A stretch of DNA of 64,000 nt from Mycobacteroides chelonae (lineage in GTDB: Bacteria; Actinomycetota; Actinomycetes; Mycobacteriales; Mycobacteriaceae). The notes beneath the pieces are model-generated. The model saw only the letters and a list, made by a program, of their open reading frames with translations. It ran no database searches and was not told where the DNA came from. The position numbers were made by a program, and so were the translations under genes. The stretch is taken from contig NZ_CP050145.1 in the NCBI RefSeq assembly GCF_016767715.1, positions 806,001-870,000 on the forward strand. Direction: 5' to 3'. Positions within the stretch are counted from its first letter, which is position 1, and the number at the start of each line of letters is the position of its first letter. This document shows, in pieces, positions 19,301 through 30,266 of the stretch.

Positions 19301-22300
19301 ATGTAACCGGCGCGGCCGCGCCGCTGGTTGATGCGCTCACTGCACGTGGACAGCAGTACCGGGTTCTCGGGTTGCCGACATCCGACGCCGACGAGCAGCA
19401 GCTTGCCGACGCGTTCCGTTCCGCGGTATCAGGCGGTTCCGCGCTCCGCATCGTGCATGTCGCGGCCCTCGATGGGGGTACCTCCTCGGCGCGGTCGTTG
19501 CTGCGGATACAACACCAGATACTGGGCGGAACGCGACGGCTCTTCCGTGCGGCCGCGGCTGCTGAACTGCGGGCACCCATCTGGGTGATAACCCGTGGCG
19601 CCCAGCGAATCACCGAAACCGACACCGTGGCGCCAGAACAGAGTGCCCTGTGGGGATTCGGCCGTGCGGCAGCCCTCGAGCTTCCACAAGTGTGGGGTGG
19701 ACTTGCTGATCTGGCCGATGCCAGTGCTGCCGAATGGTCACAGTTCATCAGCCGAGCTTCCGCATCGAGCGACGCCGCAGCCAGGGAGGACCAGATCGCA
19801 TTGCGCGATCAGTCGGTCTACGTTCCCCGGCTCGTGCGGCGGGAGAATCTGCCCAGCGGTACTCCGCTGGAAATCCGCGACAACGGAACCTACTTGGTCA
19901 CCGGCGGGTTGGGTTCGATCGGGCTGGAGATCGCCGGGTACCTGGCCGCGTGCGGCGCCAAGAATCTGGTGCTGACCAGTCGGCGCGAACCGAACGAGGC
20001 GGCACAGCAGCGCATCGACGCACTGGGTGCGCAGCACGGCTGCGAGGTCCGGGTGGTCACCGCCGATGTCGCGGACGCACATGACGTGGCACGCCTGCTG
20101 GCAGGCGTGCAGGCCGAGTTGCCGCCGCTGGCGGGCATCGTCCATGCCGCGGGGGAGATCGGCACCACCCCGCTCAGTGATCTCGACGACACCGAGGTAG
20201 ACCGTGTCTTCGCCGGCAAGGTCTGGGGCGCCTGGCATCTGAGCGAAGCAGCGGCCGATCTGAAGCTCGACTTCTTCATCAGCACCTCCTCCATCGCCTC
20301 GGTGTGGGGTGGCTTTGGCCAGACCGCGTACAGCGCGGCCAATGCATTCCTCGATGGACTTGCCTGGCGTCTGCGTGAGCAGGGTGTCGCGGGGACCAGC
20401 GTTAACTTCGGTCCGTGGACGGCAGGCATGGCCGACGCGGAATCCCGGGCGCGACTGGAACAACGTGGAATCAAGACGTTGTCCCCGTCCGATGCGCTGG
20501 CTGGCTTGGCGGATGTGGTGGCGGCTTCCCAATCGAATGGTGGGGCGCAGGGCGTCGTCGCCCGCATCGACTGGGCCCGTTTCCTACCGCTCTACCAGCA
20601 GGCCGGGAGACGCGCATTCCTGGCGGAGCTGGAGCGTGAGGTGCCTTCGCATCTGGCCACATCTCAGGGTGTCGCGCAGTCGGGCACGACGCAGCTGGTC
20701 GAACGGCTTGCGGGAGCTCCGGTACAGCAGCGCAAGAAGCTTCTGACGGACTACCTGCGCGATGCGGTGGCCGAGGTGACGCGCGTGGACGTCTCGGAGA
20801 TCCGTGAGGACGCGGGGTTCTTCGATCTCGGCATGGATTCCCTGATGGCCGTCGAACTGCGCCAACGCATGGAACAGGGTGTGGGCAAGGAGATTCCGGT
20901 CACCCTGGTGATGGATCATCCGCGCATTTCCGATGTTGCCGACTATCTGCTCGGCGAGGTGCTGGGCCTCAGCGAACAAGCCAAGCCGGCGCCACAACAG
21001 GTATCGGCTGTCACGGATCGCACCGACGAGCCGATCGCGATTGTCTCGGTGTCATGCCGATTCCCCGGCGCGCCGGATCCGGAGGCCTTCTGGGAGGTGC
21101 TTTCCGGAGGCGTCGACGCGATTCGTGAGGTGCCCGAGGACCGTTTCGACATCGACGAGTTCTATGACCCGGATCCGGAGACCGCCGGCAAGACGTACAC
21201 ACGCTTCGGCGGATTCCTGGACGGTATCGATGGATTCGATCCCGAGTTCTTCGGCATTTCCCCGCGTGAGGCCGTCTGGATCGAGCCGCAGCAGCGACTG
21301 ATGCTCGAAACGGTATGGGAGGGCTTGGAACGCGCCGGATACTCGCCGGCCGCGCTGCGCGGCAGCCGAACCGGCATCTTCGCGGGCGTAGGTGCCAACG
21401 AGTACGCGCACCTGCTGTCGTCGGAATCGATCGACAAGATTGAGCCCTACTTCATCACCGGTAACGCGCTCAACGCGATATCGGGACGTGTTGCGTTCGC
21501 GCTGGGATTCGAGGGGCCCGCGGTGGCAGTGGATACCGCGTGCAGCTCGGCGTTGGTGGCGGTCCACCAGGCCGTGCAGGCCCTGCACTCCGGTGATTGC
21601 GATCTGGCAGTGGCCGGTGGTGTGAACGTTCTGTTGAGCCCGGTGACAGTCATTGCCGCCTCGCGCGCCAGGATGCTTTCACCGGTCGGTCGCTGCAAGA
21701 CGTTCGATGCGTCCGCCGACGGCTATGTGCGCAGTGAAGGCTGCGGGATTCTTGTGCTCAAGAGATTGAGCGATGCGGAGCGCGACGGGGACCGAGTCCT
21801 GGCCGTGATTCCGGGTAGCGCGGTGAACCAGGACGGCGCATCCAGCGGACTGACCGTTCCCAACGGAGGGGCGCAGCAACGACTCATCGGAACGGTGCTT
21901 GCGCGTGCCGGTCTGGCGGGCGGGGACGTCGATTACCTTGAGGCGCATGGAACGGGCACCCCGCTGGGTGATCCGATCGAGGTGCAGGCGGCGGCCGCGG
22001 CCTACGGTGGCTCGCGCGAGGCAGACCGGCCGCTGCTGATGGGCTCGGTCAAATCCAACATCGGCCACACCGAATCAGCTTCCGGTGCAGCAGGTCTCAT
22101 CAAGGTGGTGCTCTCGCTCCAAAACGGGGTGCTGCCGCAGAGTCTGCACTTCGAAAAGCCGTCCCCGCACATCCCGTGGGAGTCGCTGCCAGTTCGGGTG
22201 GTGGACAAGGCCATTCCATGGGAGCCCAACGGTCGGCCACGGCGCGCCGGGGTGAGCTCGTTCGGATTCACCGGCACCAATGCCCACGTGCTCATCGAGG

Positions 22301-25300
22301 AGGCACCGCGACGGGCAGTGGTGACGGATGAAGGTGGCCCCGACGACACCGCCGCTACACCAGAAGTTCAGGGCGACAAGGTGAACGTCCTGCCGTTGTC
22401 CGCCAGGTCGCCGGAGGCGCTGGCCGCGGTGGCGCAGCGTTATGAGTCCTGGTTGAGCGCCCATCCAGAGGTCGACATCGAGGATGTCTGCGTCACCGCG
22501 GGGAGTGGGCGGTCGCACTTCGAACATCGTGCCGCTCTCGTCGTGGACTCGGTGGAGTCCGCGCGCGAGGGGCTGGCCGAGTTGGTTCAGAACCGGCTGC
22601 GCCCCGGTGTGGTTCGTGGCGAGCACACGAACCACCCAACAACGGCCTGGCTGTTCACCGGACAGGGCAGTCAATATCCCGGTATGGCGCGTGAGTTGTT
22701 CGACGCAGAGCCGGTTTTCGCCGAGACCGTCACACGCTGCGCGGAAGCCGTCAAGGACATCGTCGAGCGCCCCTTGCTGGAGGTGATGTTCGCCACCGAT
22801 CGCGAAACGGGCGGAGAAGCCGGGAAGGTACTGCGGCACACGTCATTCGCGCAGCCAGCCATCTTCGCCGTAGAGATGGGTCTGGCCCGGCTGTGGCAGT
22901 CGTGGGGCATTGAGCCCGACGTGGTGCTGGGCCACAGTGTCGGCCAGTACGCGGCCGCATGCGTCGCCGGAGTGTTCAGTCTGGAGGACGGTGCGCGACT
23001 GATCGCCGAGCGCGGCAGGCTCTTCGGCAGTCTGCCCGCGGGCGGGCGCATGGTGGCCGTCTTCAGCGACGCCAAGCATGTCGAACAGATCGCGAGTGAT
23101 TTTCCGCGTGTGTCGGTGGGCGCCTACAACGGACCGAACACCGTGCTGTCGGGTCCGGGCGAGGATGTGGAACAGGCGGTCGCGCGCTTCGAGGAGGAGG
23201 GAATCCGGTGCACCTGGCTGGAGACCAGCCATGCGTTCCATTCCGAGCTGCTGGACCCCGTCCTCGACGAATTCGAGTCGTACGCAGCGCAAGTACAGTT
23301 CGCGACTCCCACGTTGCCGCTGGTGTGCAACCGCACGGGTGCGGTGCTGACGGCACAGACCCCGATCGACGCCCAGTACTGGCGACGGCATTCCCGTCAG
23401 CCGGTGCAGTTCGCCGAGAGTGTGCGCACCGTGGCCGCGCTGGGTTGCTCGGTGCTGATGGAGATTGGCCCGCAGCCGGTGCTGACCGGCGCCGCGGTGC
23501 AGGTCTGGCCGGAGCACTTGGCCGCTCCGCGGGCGATTGTCTCGCTGCGCAAGGGTGTTGGCGACCGACGCCAGATCGCCGAGGCACTGGCCGCGGCGTA
23601 CGTCGGCGGTCATCGGCCCAATTTCGCCGCGCTGCGGCGCCACCCGCGTAACACGCTGGAATTGCCGACCTATCCCTTCCAGCGCCGCCGCTTCTGGCCG
23701 AAGTCGTCCGGCGCCGCCATCGAAGGCGGGGGCGGCTTGTCCGCGGGCATCCTGGGTCGAGGCGAGGACCTGGCCTCCGGCGATTCTGTCTACATCAGCC
23801 GGTTGTCGGTCAGGTCGCAGCCCTGGCTGTCCGACCACGTTATCTACGGCACCGTCGTCGTACCCGGCGCAACGTACGCCGCGATGGCCCTAGCGGCCGT
23901 CGGCACTCCGGCACGGGCGAAGGATGTTTTCTTCTACGAGCCGATTATTTTGCCGGAGAAGAGTTCTCGTGAGGTGCAGCTGACGCTGCATCCGCTGGAG
24001 GATGGCAGTGGGTCGAAGTTCCAGGTGCACAGCCGTCCCTACGGCGAACGCGATGTTGACTGGTCACTGAACGCCGAAGGCACCGTCGTGCCGGGTGTCG
24101 ATGACAGCGCCGACGATGCGGCCGGCCAGTCCTCGGAGGCCGAGCCGGTTGACGCGGCCATCGAGCGGATGGAGCGCATGCGTCCGAACGAGCTGTTCGA
24201 AACCTTCGCTGATCTGGAACTGTCCTGGGGCCCAACCTGGTCCGGCTCTCTGAAGTCACTCTGGCTTGGTCAGGGTGAGGCCATCGGCGACGTCCTCGTC
24301 GGTGAAGAACTTGCAGAACAGCTCGGTACCGAGCCGATGCACCCGGTGCTGATGGATCTGTGCACCGGTGTGGCCTTCCCGGCGTTCCCGGCCCTGCTCG
24401 CGGCTGAGCAGGGCATCAACGATCTGTTCCTGCCCTTGCGGTACGGCCAGGTGACGTTGAAGGAAAAGATGCCACGGCGCTTCTACTGCCGGGCCCGGTG
24501 GCATGAGAGCGCGCTGGACAGCGAGACCCAGGTCTTCGATCTCGATTACCTCGATCGCGATGGCCGTCACCTCGGTGGGATTCGCGAGTTCACGGTGAAA
24601 CGTGCGCCGCGTGAGGCATTGCTGCGTGGGCTGGGCGGCGATGCCACCCGCCTGCTGTACACCCTTGGCTGGCACGAGGTTCCGGTGCCAGCCGCGGAGG
24701 ACGGCACCGCGACGGCAAGCGGTACCTGGCTGATCGCCGGGTTCGACGAGCTGGCCGCCAGGGTGCCGGGCTGCATCCCGTTCGATCGGACGAGTAATCC
24801 GGAACTTCTCGGACAGGTGCTGGCAGAGGCCAAGGAGCGCGGCGTGCCGTTCTCCGGTGTCGTCTGGCGTGCCGCCGCACCGGGCGCGCAGGAGTCGAGC
24901 ACCGATGAGATCGCGCGTCTGGAGACCGAGATCGCCAACCTGCTCAGTGCTGTGCATACGGTGCAGAACGGCGCACAAAATGGCGTGAAACTTCCCGATG
25001 GTCTCTGGATCGTCACCGAGCGCGCCGTGGCCACCGAATCGGGCGAGCCGGTCGATCCGGTGCAGGCTTCCCTGTGGGGATTCGGGCGCACCACCATCAA
25101 CGAGGAACCGGCGCTGCGTGCCAAGCTCGTTGATGGTGACGGCTCACCTGAGGCTGTACAGGCGCTGGCGAATCTATTGGTTACGCCGGTCGAGGAGCCG
25201 GAAATCGCTGTGCGGCAGGGCAAGCTGCTCGCCTCGCGGTTGTTGCCGTGGTCACGCAGCGGCAATCTCACGGTGCCGCGCGGGAGCGACTACGCCCTGT

Positions 25301-27429
25301 TGCCCACCGAACGGGGTGCCATCGACAACCTGCGGATCACCGAGAAGGAGGTCGAGGCGCCGGACGAGGGCTACGTGCAGGTGCGGGTGGAGGCCGCCGG
25401 TCTCAACTTCCGTGACGTGCTCAACGTGCTAGGTCTGTACCCGGGTGACCCGGGCCCGATCGGCGGTGACTTCGCAGGTGTCGTCACGCAATTGGGTGAG
25501 GGTGTTACCGAGGTCGCGGTGGGTCAGCGGGTCTATGGCTCCATGCAGGGTGCCTTCGCCAGCCGGTTCAACGCACCGGCTCAGTTCCTGGCACCGATTC
25601 CGGACGGGATCAGCGCGGTCGAGGCCGCCACGATTCCCGCTGCGGCGCTGACGGTTCGACTCGCCTTCGACTGGGCGCAGCTGAAGCCCGGCGATCGCGT
25701 GCTCATCCACGCGGCCAGTGGTGGTGTGGGATTGGCTGCGATACAGATGGCGCAACAGTGCGGTGCCGAGGTTTATGCGACAGCGAGCACTTTCAAGCGT
25801 GCGACCGTGCGCAAGCTCGGCGTGAAGTATGTGTATGACTCGCGTACCACCGATTTCGCCGACCAGATCCTCGCCGACACCGATGGGCATGGCGTTGACG
25901 TGGTGCTCAACAGCCTCACCAGCGAAGGGTTCGTCGAGGCGACCGTGCGGGCCACCGCCAAGAACGGCCGTTTCGCCGAGATCGCCAAGCGTGATATCTG
26001 GACTTCGGAGCAGATGGCCGAGGCACGCCCAGATATCGCCTACGAGATCGTCGCGCTGGACACGGTGATGTTCCAAGAGCCCGAACGTATTAGGGGCCTG
26101 CTGACGGAGGTTTCGGACGGTTTGGCCAAGGGGGAGTGGACACCACTGCCCGCTGAGATCTACCCGCTGACGGAGGCCAGGACGGCATTCCGCCGCATGC
26201 AGCAGGCCCGCCATATCGGCAAGATCGTGTGCCAGATGCCGAATCCACTGTCACCACAGCAGGATCGGACCTATCTGATCACTGGTGGACTGGGCGCGAT
26301 CGGCCTGCACACCGCGTCGTATCTGGCTCAGCTCGGTGCCGGTGACATCGTGCTGACCAGCCGCCGTGCTCCAGATGTGGATGCGCAACGGTTGATCGAG
26401 GAGATCAGCGAGCGCTCCAAGGCCCGCATCCACGTCTTCACCGCCGATGTCGGCGAGGAGTCCGAGGTTGTGAAGCTGCTGGAGCGGATTCGGGCGGAGC
26501 TGCCCCCGCTCGGCGGCATCGCGCATCTGGCAGGCGTGCTCGATGACGCCCTGCTGGGTCAGCAGAGCGTGGAGCGGTTCCGGACCACCTTGGCGCCCAA
26601 GGCGTTCGGTGCCGATTACCTTGACAGGCTGACGAAGGACGAGGATCTGGACTTCTTCATCGTGTCCTCCTCGGTGTCGAGCTTGTTCGGTTCGCCTGGT
26701 CAGTCCAACTACGCGACGGCCAATGCGTGGCTCGACGGTCTGATCGCGCGGCGCAGGTCGCAGGGTCTGCCCGCCACCGGCGTCAACTTTGGCCCCTGGG
26801 GGCAGGGAGGTATGGCCTCCTCGGAGGCGGCGACCGCGAATATCAGTGCGCAGGGCCTGATTCCGCTGGATCCCTCGGCGGCACTCGCGGCTCTGGCCGA
26901 GGTCATTGCCAACGGCACGGGCCAGGCCACCGTCATCAAGGCCAACTGGCAGCGTGCGGCGAAGGTGCTGGGCAGTTCGCGTCCGCCGATCCTGGACCTC
27001 GTGCTGCCGAGTGCCGTGGGCGAGGTGACCGGTGACAGCGAGTTGCTCAAGCAACTGATGGAGATACCGGTGCCGCAGCGGGCTGGTTTCGTGACCGAGT
27101 TCCTGCAGCGCGAGGTGCAGAACTTCCTGCGCCTGGCGCAGCCGCCGGCCGCGACGAGCCGGTTCTTGGACCTCGGTACGGATTCGCTGATGGCGATCGA
27201 GCTGCGTAACCGGCTGCACAGCCAGTTCGGCGGCAAGTTCACCATCAACGCGACGGCGGTGTTCGACTACCCGACCATTGGTGGGCTCGGTGAGTACCTG
27301 GTGGCGCAATTGCCGGATGCGGAGTCCGAATCGCAGGAAGCACAACCCGCGGCGGAGCCAGCGCAGTCCGAGTCAGAGCCGGACACGGTGCCCGCGCCAT
27401 CTGACGAAGTATCCGAGCCGGCGCGGTGA
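16318..27429 (+). CDS. Bimodular type I polyketide synthase of the TPP-type locus (KS-AT-KR-ACP-KS-AT-DH-ER-KR-ACP)
   Basis: 3703 residues; ATG preceded by AAGGAGG. Module 1: KS (about 13-440, Cys184 in DTACSSS), AT (about 545-860, Ser639 in GHSVG, HAFH motif), KR (about 1190-1400, GGLGSIG), ACP (Ser1508 in LGMDSLM). Module 2: KS (about 1570-2000, Cys1742), AT (Ser2207, HAFH), DH (H2507 in [10 protein letters not shown]), ER (about 3010-3300, HAASGGVG), KR (about 3315-3500, GGLGAIG), ACP (Ser3623). HAFH in both ATs predicts malonyl-CoA, hence unbranched chains. KR1 lacks LDD and has the A-type tryptophan ([11 protein letters not shown]); KR2 has LDD (B-type). No loading ACP and no thioesterase are present, so the FAAL should load KS1 and PapA3 release the product. 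An acidic tail follows ACP2. Confidence 0.95.
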   Translation: MESADHPINPAPRFAIIGYAARFPGAANADEFWDVLREGRDAISEVPADRWDADEFFDSEPGAPGKVVTRRAGFVDDVTGFDAPFFGMSTREVRLMDPQHRLLLEMAWRAVEHSGIAPTDLAETNAGVFVGLATHDYLGMASDELTFPEIEAYMAIGTSNAAAAGRISYRLGLQGPSVAVDTACSSSLVAIHQACQALQLGECDLALAGGANVLLTPATMITFSHAHMLAPDGKCKTFDAAADGYVRGEGSGVIVIKRLEDAIRDGDRVRAVIRGSAINQDGASGGLTVPNGVAQQRVIADALKRAGVAPSDVGYLEAHGTGTSLGDPIEAQAAGAAYGIGRAANDPLLIGSAKTNIGHLEAAAGIAGVIKVVLSLENELLPQHRNFQNPSPHIPWDRLPVEVVKEATAWERNGRPRIAGVSSFGFAGTNAHVILEEAPVAAEIETAEEPESTGDRFSILPLSARTPAALVQIADQYRSWLNGHPEATLADLCFTAGVGRAHLEHRAALVVNSREAAVELLGAVADDRPAPGLGRGESHDTPKTAWLFTGQGSQYPGMARELFDTEPVFAETLKRCAAVVADVLEKPLLDVIFDVDGPDAEATLRQTTYAQPALFAVEMGLARLWQSWGFEPDVVLGHSVGQYAAACVAGVFSLEDGAALMAERGRLFGSLPAGGRMAAIFAAAERVESLTDDFPSLSVAAYNGANTVLSGPAQDLEKAVAGLVAEGIRCDFLETSHAFHSALLDPILDEFEAYAGKFNYKTPQRILIDNRTGTALGRSVKLDGAYWRRHARQPVEFAKSVRTLADMNCKVLFEIGPQPVLTAAALRAWPDPATAPRAIASLRRNTADHRQITEAAADAYVLGHLPDFGAFRHGPARKLDLPTYPFEHRQYWFSDKRNADNRDATNQQQPASGPRTEAVRLLEDGKIQELANLLGGTSGDQQTLAVLTKLAAQHNQQRTTQTIADARYQFRWDKSPTPLAGADTSTATTWLLVGDVTGAAAPLVDALTARGQQYRVLGLPTSDADEQQLADAFRSAVSGGSALRIVHVAALDGGTSSARSLLRIQHQILGGTRRLFRAAAAAELRAPIWVITRGAQRITETDTVAPEQSALWGFGRAAALELPQVWGGLADLADASAAEWSQFISRASASSDAAAREDQIALRDQSVYVPRLVRRENLPSGTPLEIRDNGTYLVTGGLGSIGLEIAGYLAACGAKNLVLTSRREPNEAAQQRIDALGAQHGCEVRVVTADVADAHDVARLLAGVQAELPPLAGIVHAAGEIGTTPLSDLDDTEVDRVFAGKVWGAWHLSEAAADLKLDFFISTSSIASVWGGFGQTAYSAANAFLDGLAWRLREQGVAGTSVNFGPWTAGMADAESRARLEQRGIKTLSPSDALAGLADVVAASQSNGGAQGVVARIDWARFLPLYQQAGRRAFLAELEREVPSHLATSQGVAQSGTTQLVERLAGAPVQQRKKLLTDYLRDAVAEVTRVDVSEIREDAGFFDLGMDSLMAVELRQRMEQGVGKEIPVTLVMDHPRISDVADYLLGEVLGLSEQAKPAPQQVSAVTDRTDEPIAIVSVSCRFPGAPDPEAFWEVLSGGVDAIREVPEDRFDIDEFYDPDPETAGKTYTRFGGFLDGIDGFDPEFFGISPREAVWIEPQQRLMLETVWEGLERAGYSPAALRGSRTGIFAGVGANEYAHLLSSESIDKIEPYFITGNALNAISGRVAFALGFEGPAVAVDTACSSALVAVHQAVQALHSGDCDLAVAGGVNVLLSPVTVIAASRARMLSPVGRCKTFDASADGYVRSEGCGILVLKRLSDAERDGDRVLAVIPGSAVNQDGASSGLTVPNGGAQQRLIGTVLARAGLAGGDVDYLEAHGTGTPLGDPIEVQAAAAAYGGSREADRPLLMGSVKSNIGHTESASGAAGLIKVVLSLQNGVLPQSLHFEKPSPHIPWESLPVRVVDKAIPWEPNGRPRRAGVSSFGFTGTNAHVLIEEAPRRAVVTDEGGPDDTAATPEVQGDKVNVLPLSARSPEALAAVAQRYESWLSAHPEVDIEDVCVTAGSGRSHFEHRAALVVDSVESAREGLAELVQNRLRPGVVRGEHTNHPTTAWLFTGQGSQYPGMARELFDAEPVFAETVTRCAEAVKDIVERPLLEVMFATDRETGGEAGKVLRHTSFAQPAIFAVEMGLARLWQSWGIEPDVVLGHSVGQYAAACVAGVFSLEDGARLIAERGRLFGSLPAGGRMVAVFSDAKHVEQIASDFPRVSVGAYNGPNTVLSGPGEDVEQAVARFEEEGIRCTWLETSHAFHSELLDPVLDEFESYAAQVQFATPTLPLVCNRTGAVLTAQTPIDAQYWRRHSRQPVQFAESVRTVAALGCSVLMEIGPQPVLTGAAVQVWPEHLAAPRAIVSLRKGVGDRRQIAEALAAAYVGGHRPNFAALRRHPRNTLELPTYPFQRRRFWPKSSGAAIEGGGGLSAGILGRGEDLASGDSVYISRLSVRSQPWLSDHVIYGTVVVPGATYAAMALAAVGTPARAKDVFFYEPIILPEKSSREVQLTLHPLEDGSGSKFQVHSRPYGERDVDWSLNAEGTVVPGVDDSADDAAGQSSEAEPVDAAIERMERMRPNELFETFADLELSWGPTWSGSLKSLWLGQGEAIGDVLVGEELAEQLGTEPMHPVLMDLCTGVAFPAFPALLAAEQGINDLFLPLRYGQVTLKEKMPRRFYCRARWHESALDSETQVFDLDYLDRDGRHLGGIREFTVKRAPREALLRGLGGDATRLLYTLGWHEVPVPAAEDGTATASGTWLIAGFDELAARVPGCIPFDRTSNPELLGQVLAEAKERGVPFSGVVWRAAAPGAQESSTDEIARLETEIANLLSAVHTVQNGAQNGVKLPDGLWIVTERAVATESGEPVDPVQASLWGFGRTTINEEPALRAKLVDGDGSPEAVQALANLLVTPVEEPEIAVRQGKLLASRLLPWSRSGNLTVPRGSDYALLPTERGAIDNLRITEKEVEAPDEGYVQVRVEAAGLNFRDVLNVLGLYPGDPGPIGGDFAGVVTQLGEGVTEVAVGQRVYGSMQGAFASRFNAPAQFLAPIPDGISAVEAATIPAAALTVRLAFDWAQLKPGDRVLIHAASGGVGLAAIQMAQQCGAEVYATASTFKRATVRKLGVKYVYDSRTTDFADQILADTDGHGVDVVLNSLTSEGFVEATVRATAKNGRFAEIAKRDIWTSEQMAEARPDIAYEIVALDTVMFQEPERIRGLLTEVSDGLAKGEWTPLPAEIYPLTEARTAFRRMQQARHIGKIVCQMPNPLSPQQDRTYLITGGLGAIGLHTASYLAQLGAGDIVLTSRRAPDVDAQRLIEEISERSKARIHVFTADVGEESEVVKLLERIRAELPPLGGIAHLAGVLDDALLGQQSVERFRTTLAPKAFGADYLDRLTKDEDLDFFIVSSSVSSLFGSPGQSNYATANAWLDGLIARRRSQGLPATGVNFGPWGQGGMASSEAATANISAQGLIPLDPSAALAALAEVIANGTGQATVIKANWQRAAKVLGSSRPPILDLVLPSAVGEVTGDSELLKQLMEIPVPQRAGFVTEFLQREVQNFLRLAQPPAATSRFLDLGTDSLMAIELRNRLHSQFGGKFTINATAVFDYPTIGGLGEYLVAQLPDAESESQEAQPAAEPAQSESEPDTVPAPSDEVSEPAR

Positions 27430-27435
27430 ACCCGT

Positions 27436-27469
27436 AGCCGTCCAGGTAAGTTAGCCAGCCTGGACGGCT
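27436..27469 (+). terminator. Hairpin downstream of pks
   Basis: AGCCGTCCAGG at 27436-27446 is exactly complementary to CCTGGACGGCT at 27459-27469 (11-bp stem, 12-base loop), starting 6 bp after the pks stop. No U-tract follows. A likely terminator separating pks from the MFS gene. Confidence 0.6.
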
Positions 27470-27509
27470 GCGGTATCTGTTGGCCGGTGACTAGTGGAGC
27501 GGGTGCGGT

Positions 27510-28817
27510 CTGAGTCGATTTTTTGCGGACATCACTCCTCTGCGCAACGCCGATTTCCGGCGTCTGTGGCTGGCCGGGGTCGTCACGGTCATCGGCGCTG
27601 GGCTCACGCTGTTCGCGGTCCCGGTTCAGATCTATGCGCTCACCCACAGTTCGGCGTACGTAGGACTGACGGGCGTTTTCGGTTTGGTGCCGTTGGTGGT
27701 GTTCGGACTGTGGGGCGGCGCGCTGGCGGACCGGATGGACCGGCGGACCCTACTGATCATTACGGCCATCGGGCTGGGTGTTTCTTCGGTGCTGTTGTGG
27801 CTGCAGGCCGCGTTATCCGTCGACAACGTGTGGGTGGTGCTGTGCCTGCTCTCGGTACAGCAGGCCTTCTTCGCGGTGAATTCACCGACGCGCGCCGCGG
27901 CGATTCCGCGGATGCTTCCGCTCGATCAGCTGCCGGCCGCGAACGCGCTGAACATGACGGTCCAGCAGTTCGGGTTCATCGCGGGGCCGCTGCTGGCCGG
28001 CGTGCTGCTGAAGTGGGTGGATCTGTCCACCTTGTATCTGATTGACGCCATCGCGTGCTTGGCGCCGATCTGGGCGACAGTCCGGCTGCACAGGATGCCG
28101 CCGAGTAGTGCGTCAAAAGATCTGCAAGCCAACACTTCTGGCCTTCGTGACGTCCTCGAGGGCTTCCGCTATCTGGCCGGGCACAAGATCGTCCTGATGT
28201 CTTTCGTGGTGGACCTCATCGCCATGATCTTCGGGATGCCGCGCATCCTGTTCCCGCAGATTGCCCACGAGGGGTTCGGTGATCCAGCCGACGGCGGCAC
28301 CGTGATCGCGCTGCTGTCGGCGGCGATATCGGTGGGTGCGGTGATCGGCGGGGTGTTCTCCGGCTGGTTCCATCGGATCGATCGCCAGGGTCTGGCGGTG
28401 GTGGTCAGCATCGTGGTGTGGGGGCTGGCGATGGTGGGTTTCGGGCTCGCCGCGCACGCGCCGCTGCTGTGGCTGTCGCTGGTGTTCCTGGTGATCGGCG
28501 GCATCGCCGACATGGTGTCGGCGGCCTTCCGGACAACGATCCTGCAATCGGTGGCGACGGACGATGTGCGCGGCCGCTTGCAGGGTGTGTTCACGGTGGT
28601 GGTCGCCGGAGGGCCGCGGGTTGCCGACTTCACGCACGGTGCGGCCGCCGCGGTCGTGGGTACGACGGCGGCCGCCGCCGGTGGTGGTGCGCTTGTGGTG
28701 GTGGGGGTGATCGTTGCCGCGCTCCTCGTTCCGGTGTTCGTGCGGTTCCGGACGTCGGACGAGATCACAGCGGAGGATGCGAGCGAGGCTGACCAGGACA
28801 AGGTGCAGCCCCAGTAG
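27510..28817 (+). CDS. MFS exporter (EntS/MFS_3-like)
   Basis: About 435 residues with 12 likely membrane segments. The N-terminus SRFFADITPLRNADFRRLW followed by two helices and GGALADRMDRRTLL (loop 2-3 motif) is typical of EntS-like exporters. In this frame the nearest in-frame stop upstream is at 27492 and no ATG, GTG or TTG occurs before residue ~60; the first usable codon is CTG at 27510. A GTG at 27684 would delete the first two helices, so a CTG start, or a shift at the T6 run at 27519-27524, is proposed. Transported substrate unknown; it lies downstream of pks but beyond a hairpin. Confidence 0.75.
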   Translation: MSRFFADITPLRNADFRRLWLAGVVTVIGAGLTLFAVPVQIYALTHSSAYVGLTGVFGLVPLVVFGLWGGALADRMDRRTLLIITAIGLGVSSVLLWLQAALSVDNVWVVLCLLSVQQAFFAVNSPTRAAAIPRMLPLDQLPAANALNMTVQQFGFIAGPLLAGVLLKWVDLSTLYLIDAIACLAPIWATVRLHRMPPSSASKDLQANTSGLRDVLEGFRYLAGHKIVLMSFVVDLIAMIFGMPRILFPQIAHEGFGDPADGGTVIALLSAAISVGAVIGGVFSGWFHRIDRQGLAVVVSIVVWGLAMVGFGLAAHAPLLWLSLVFLVIGGIADMVSAAFRTTILQSVATDDVRGRLQGVFTVVVAGGPRVADFTHGAAAAVVGTTAAAAGGGALVVVGVIVAALLVPVFVRFRTSDEITAEDASEADQDKVQPQ

Positions 28818-28827
28818 GTTTCACCCC

Positions 28828-30204
28828 ATGGACGCTCTGACGCCAGTGGACTTGCGGCGACTTCCGCGGGACAAGCAGCTTGCTCTGGGCCGCGGGCTGC
28901 GTGACCAGATGCCGCGGCGACGCCTCGCGGAACTTCCCGATCAACCGCACCGGGATCCGATCGCGGTGCTCGCCGCGCAGAACACGTCCAGGATCCCGTC
29001 GCTGGTTCCGGTGCGCCGCGAGCGCATGTCGGAATCGCCGTTCGCGTTCTATCGTGGGGCGGCCGCGGTCATGGCCTCCGATCTTGCCGGCACGGCAACC
29101 ACCGGGGTACCGATTCAGATCTGCGGTGACGCACACCTTTCCAACTTCGGGCTCTTCGCCTCGCGTGAGCGTGCGCTGCTGTTCGACGTCAACGATTTCG
29201 ACGAGACCGCGATCGGTCCGTGGGAATGGGATGTCAAACGACTGGTCACGAGTGTGGCGATTCTCGGCCAGGAATTCGGGATGTCAGACGACGCGGTGCG
29301 CGCCAGCGCCACCAAGACCGCCGCCGCCTACCGCACCCGGATGCGCGAATTGGCGCAGCTGTCTGCCCTGGAGCGGTTCTATCTCAAGACGACCGCGCTC
29401 GAGGTGCTGGATCTGGTCTCGCGACTGTCCAAGAGCGCGTCCAAGCTGGCAACCGAAACGGTCTCGAAGGCCTCCCGCAACACCTCACATCGTGCGTTGA
29501 AGAAGCTGACGGCGACCACCGTCGACGGTCATTACCGAATCGTGGAGCAGCAGGACATTGCGGTCCGGGTCCCGGAGGTGGGTTTCTCCGAAGCCGCCGC
29601 GATGGTGGAGGAGTACTTCGGTTCGGTGCCCGAGGACGTCGTAGCACTGCTGGCATGCCATCAGTTCGAGGATGCGGTGGTGCGGGTGGTCGGTGTCGGA
29701 AGTGTGGGCACCCGTTGCTATCTCGCTCTGCTCACGGATGCCGATGGGTCGCCGCTGTTCCTGCAGATGAAGGAGGCTTCGGCCTCGGTGATCGAGCCGT
29801 ATTTTCCGCAGGAGTTGCGGCTGGATCACGGGCGCCGGGTGGTGGCCGGCCAGCGGATCATGCAGGCCAGCGGTGATCCCTTCCTCGGTTACGTGTCCTC
29901 GACGCGTCGCGGCAGCTTCTACGTGCGGCAGTTCCGCGATATGAAGGGATCGGTCGAGATCGCCAGTCTCACGGATCCCAACGACCTGGCGCTGTACGGG
30001 TCGCTGTGTGCGATGGCGCTGGCGCGTGCCCACGCTCAATCGGGTGTGCCCGGGGTGATCGCGGGCTACCTCGGCGCGGGTGCCGATCCGAATACCGCTG
30101 ATGCGGCCTTCGCTGACTTCGCCGACGCCTACGTGCGCGTCAATCGTGCGGATCACCAGCGGCTGCTCGATGCTTCTGCGGAGCAGTGGCTGCCGAGCTG
30201 CTGA
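28828..30204 (+). CDS. DUF2252 family protein
   Basis: 458 residues from the ATG at 28828, 10 bp after the MFS stop. DUF2252 signatures are visible: PFAFYRGAAAVMASDL, CGDAHLSNFGLFAS, LFDVNDFDETAIGPWEWDVKRL, and FYVRQFRDMKGS. The GDxHLxNFG and DxNDFDE segments resemble the catalytic loop and metal-binding loop of aminoglycoside-kinase-like folds, so a small-molecule kinase activity is possible but unproven for this family. It appears to be co-transcribed with the MFS exporter. Confidence 0.8.
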   Translation: MDALTPVDLRRLPRDKQLALGRGLRDQMPRRRLAELPDQPHRDPIAVLAAQNTSRIPSLVPVRRERMSESPFAFYRGAAAVMASDLAGTATTGVPIQICGDAHLSNFGLFASRERALLFDVNDFDETAIGPWEWDVKRLVTSVAILGQEFGMSDDAVRASATKTAAAYRTRMRELAQLSALERFYLKTTALEVLDLVSRLSKSASKLATETVSKASRNTSHRALKKLTATTVDGHYRIVEQQDIAVRVPEVGFSEAAAMVEEYFGSVPEDVVALLACHQFEDAVVRVVGVGSVGTRCYLALLTDADGSPLFLQMKEASASVIEPYFPQELRLDHGRRVVAGQRIMQASGDPFLGYVSSTRRGSFYVRQFRDMKGSVEIASLTDPNDLALYGSLCAMALARAHAQSGVPGVIAGYLGAGADPNTADAAFADFADAYVRVNRADHQRLLDASAEQWLPSC

Positions 30205-30266
30205 TGTCCTAATTTGTGGGATACCCGACCTGGACGCCATTGCCCAGGTGGCGAACACTAAGAGGC

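Noticed and set aside
26251..27345. Minus-strand 364-residue frame opposite the PKS
   Set aside because: Antisense to the KR2 and ACP2 domains of the PKS, with typical shadow composition.
27684..28817. MFS gene starting at GTG 27684
   Set aside because: That start removes the first two membrane helices; coding character and family similarity extend back to about 27510.
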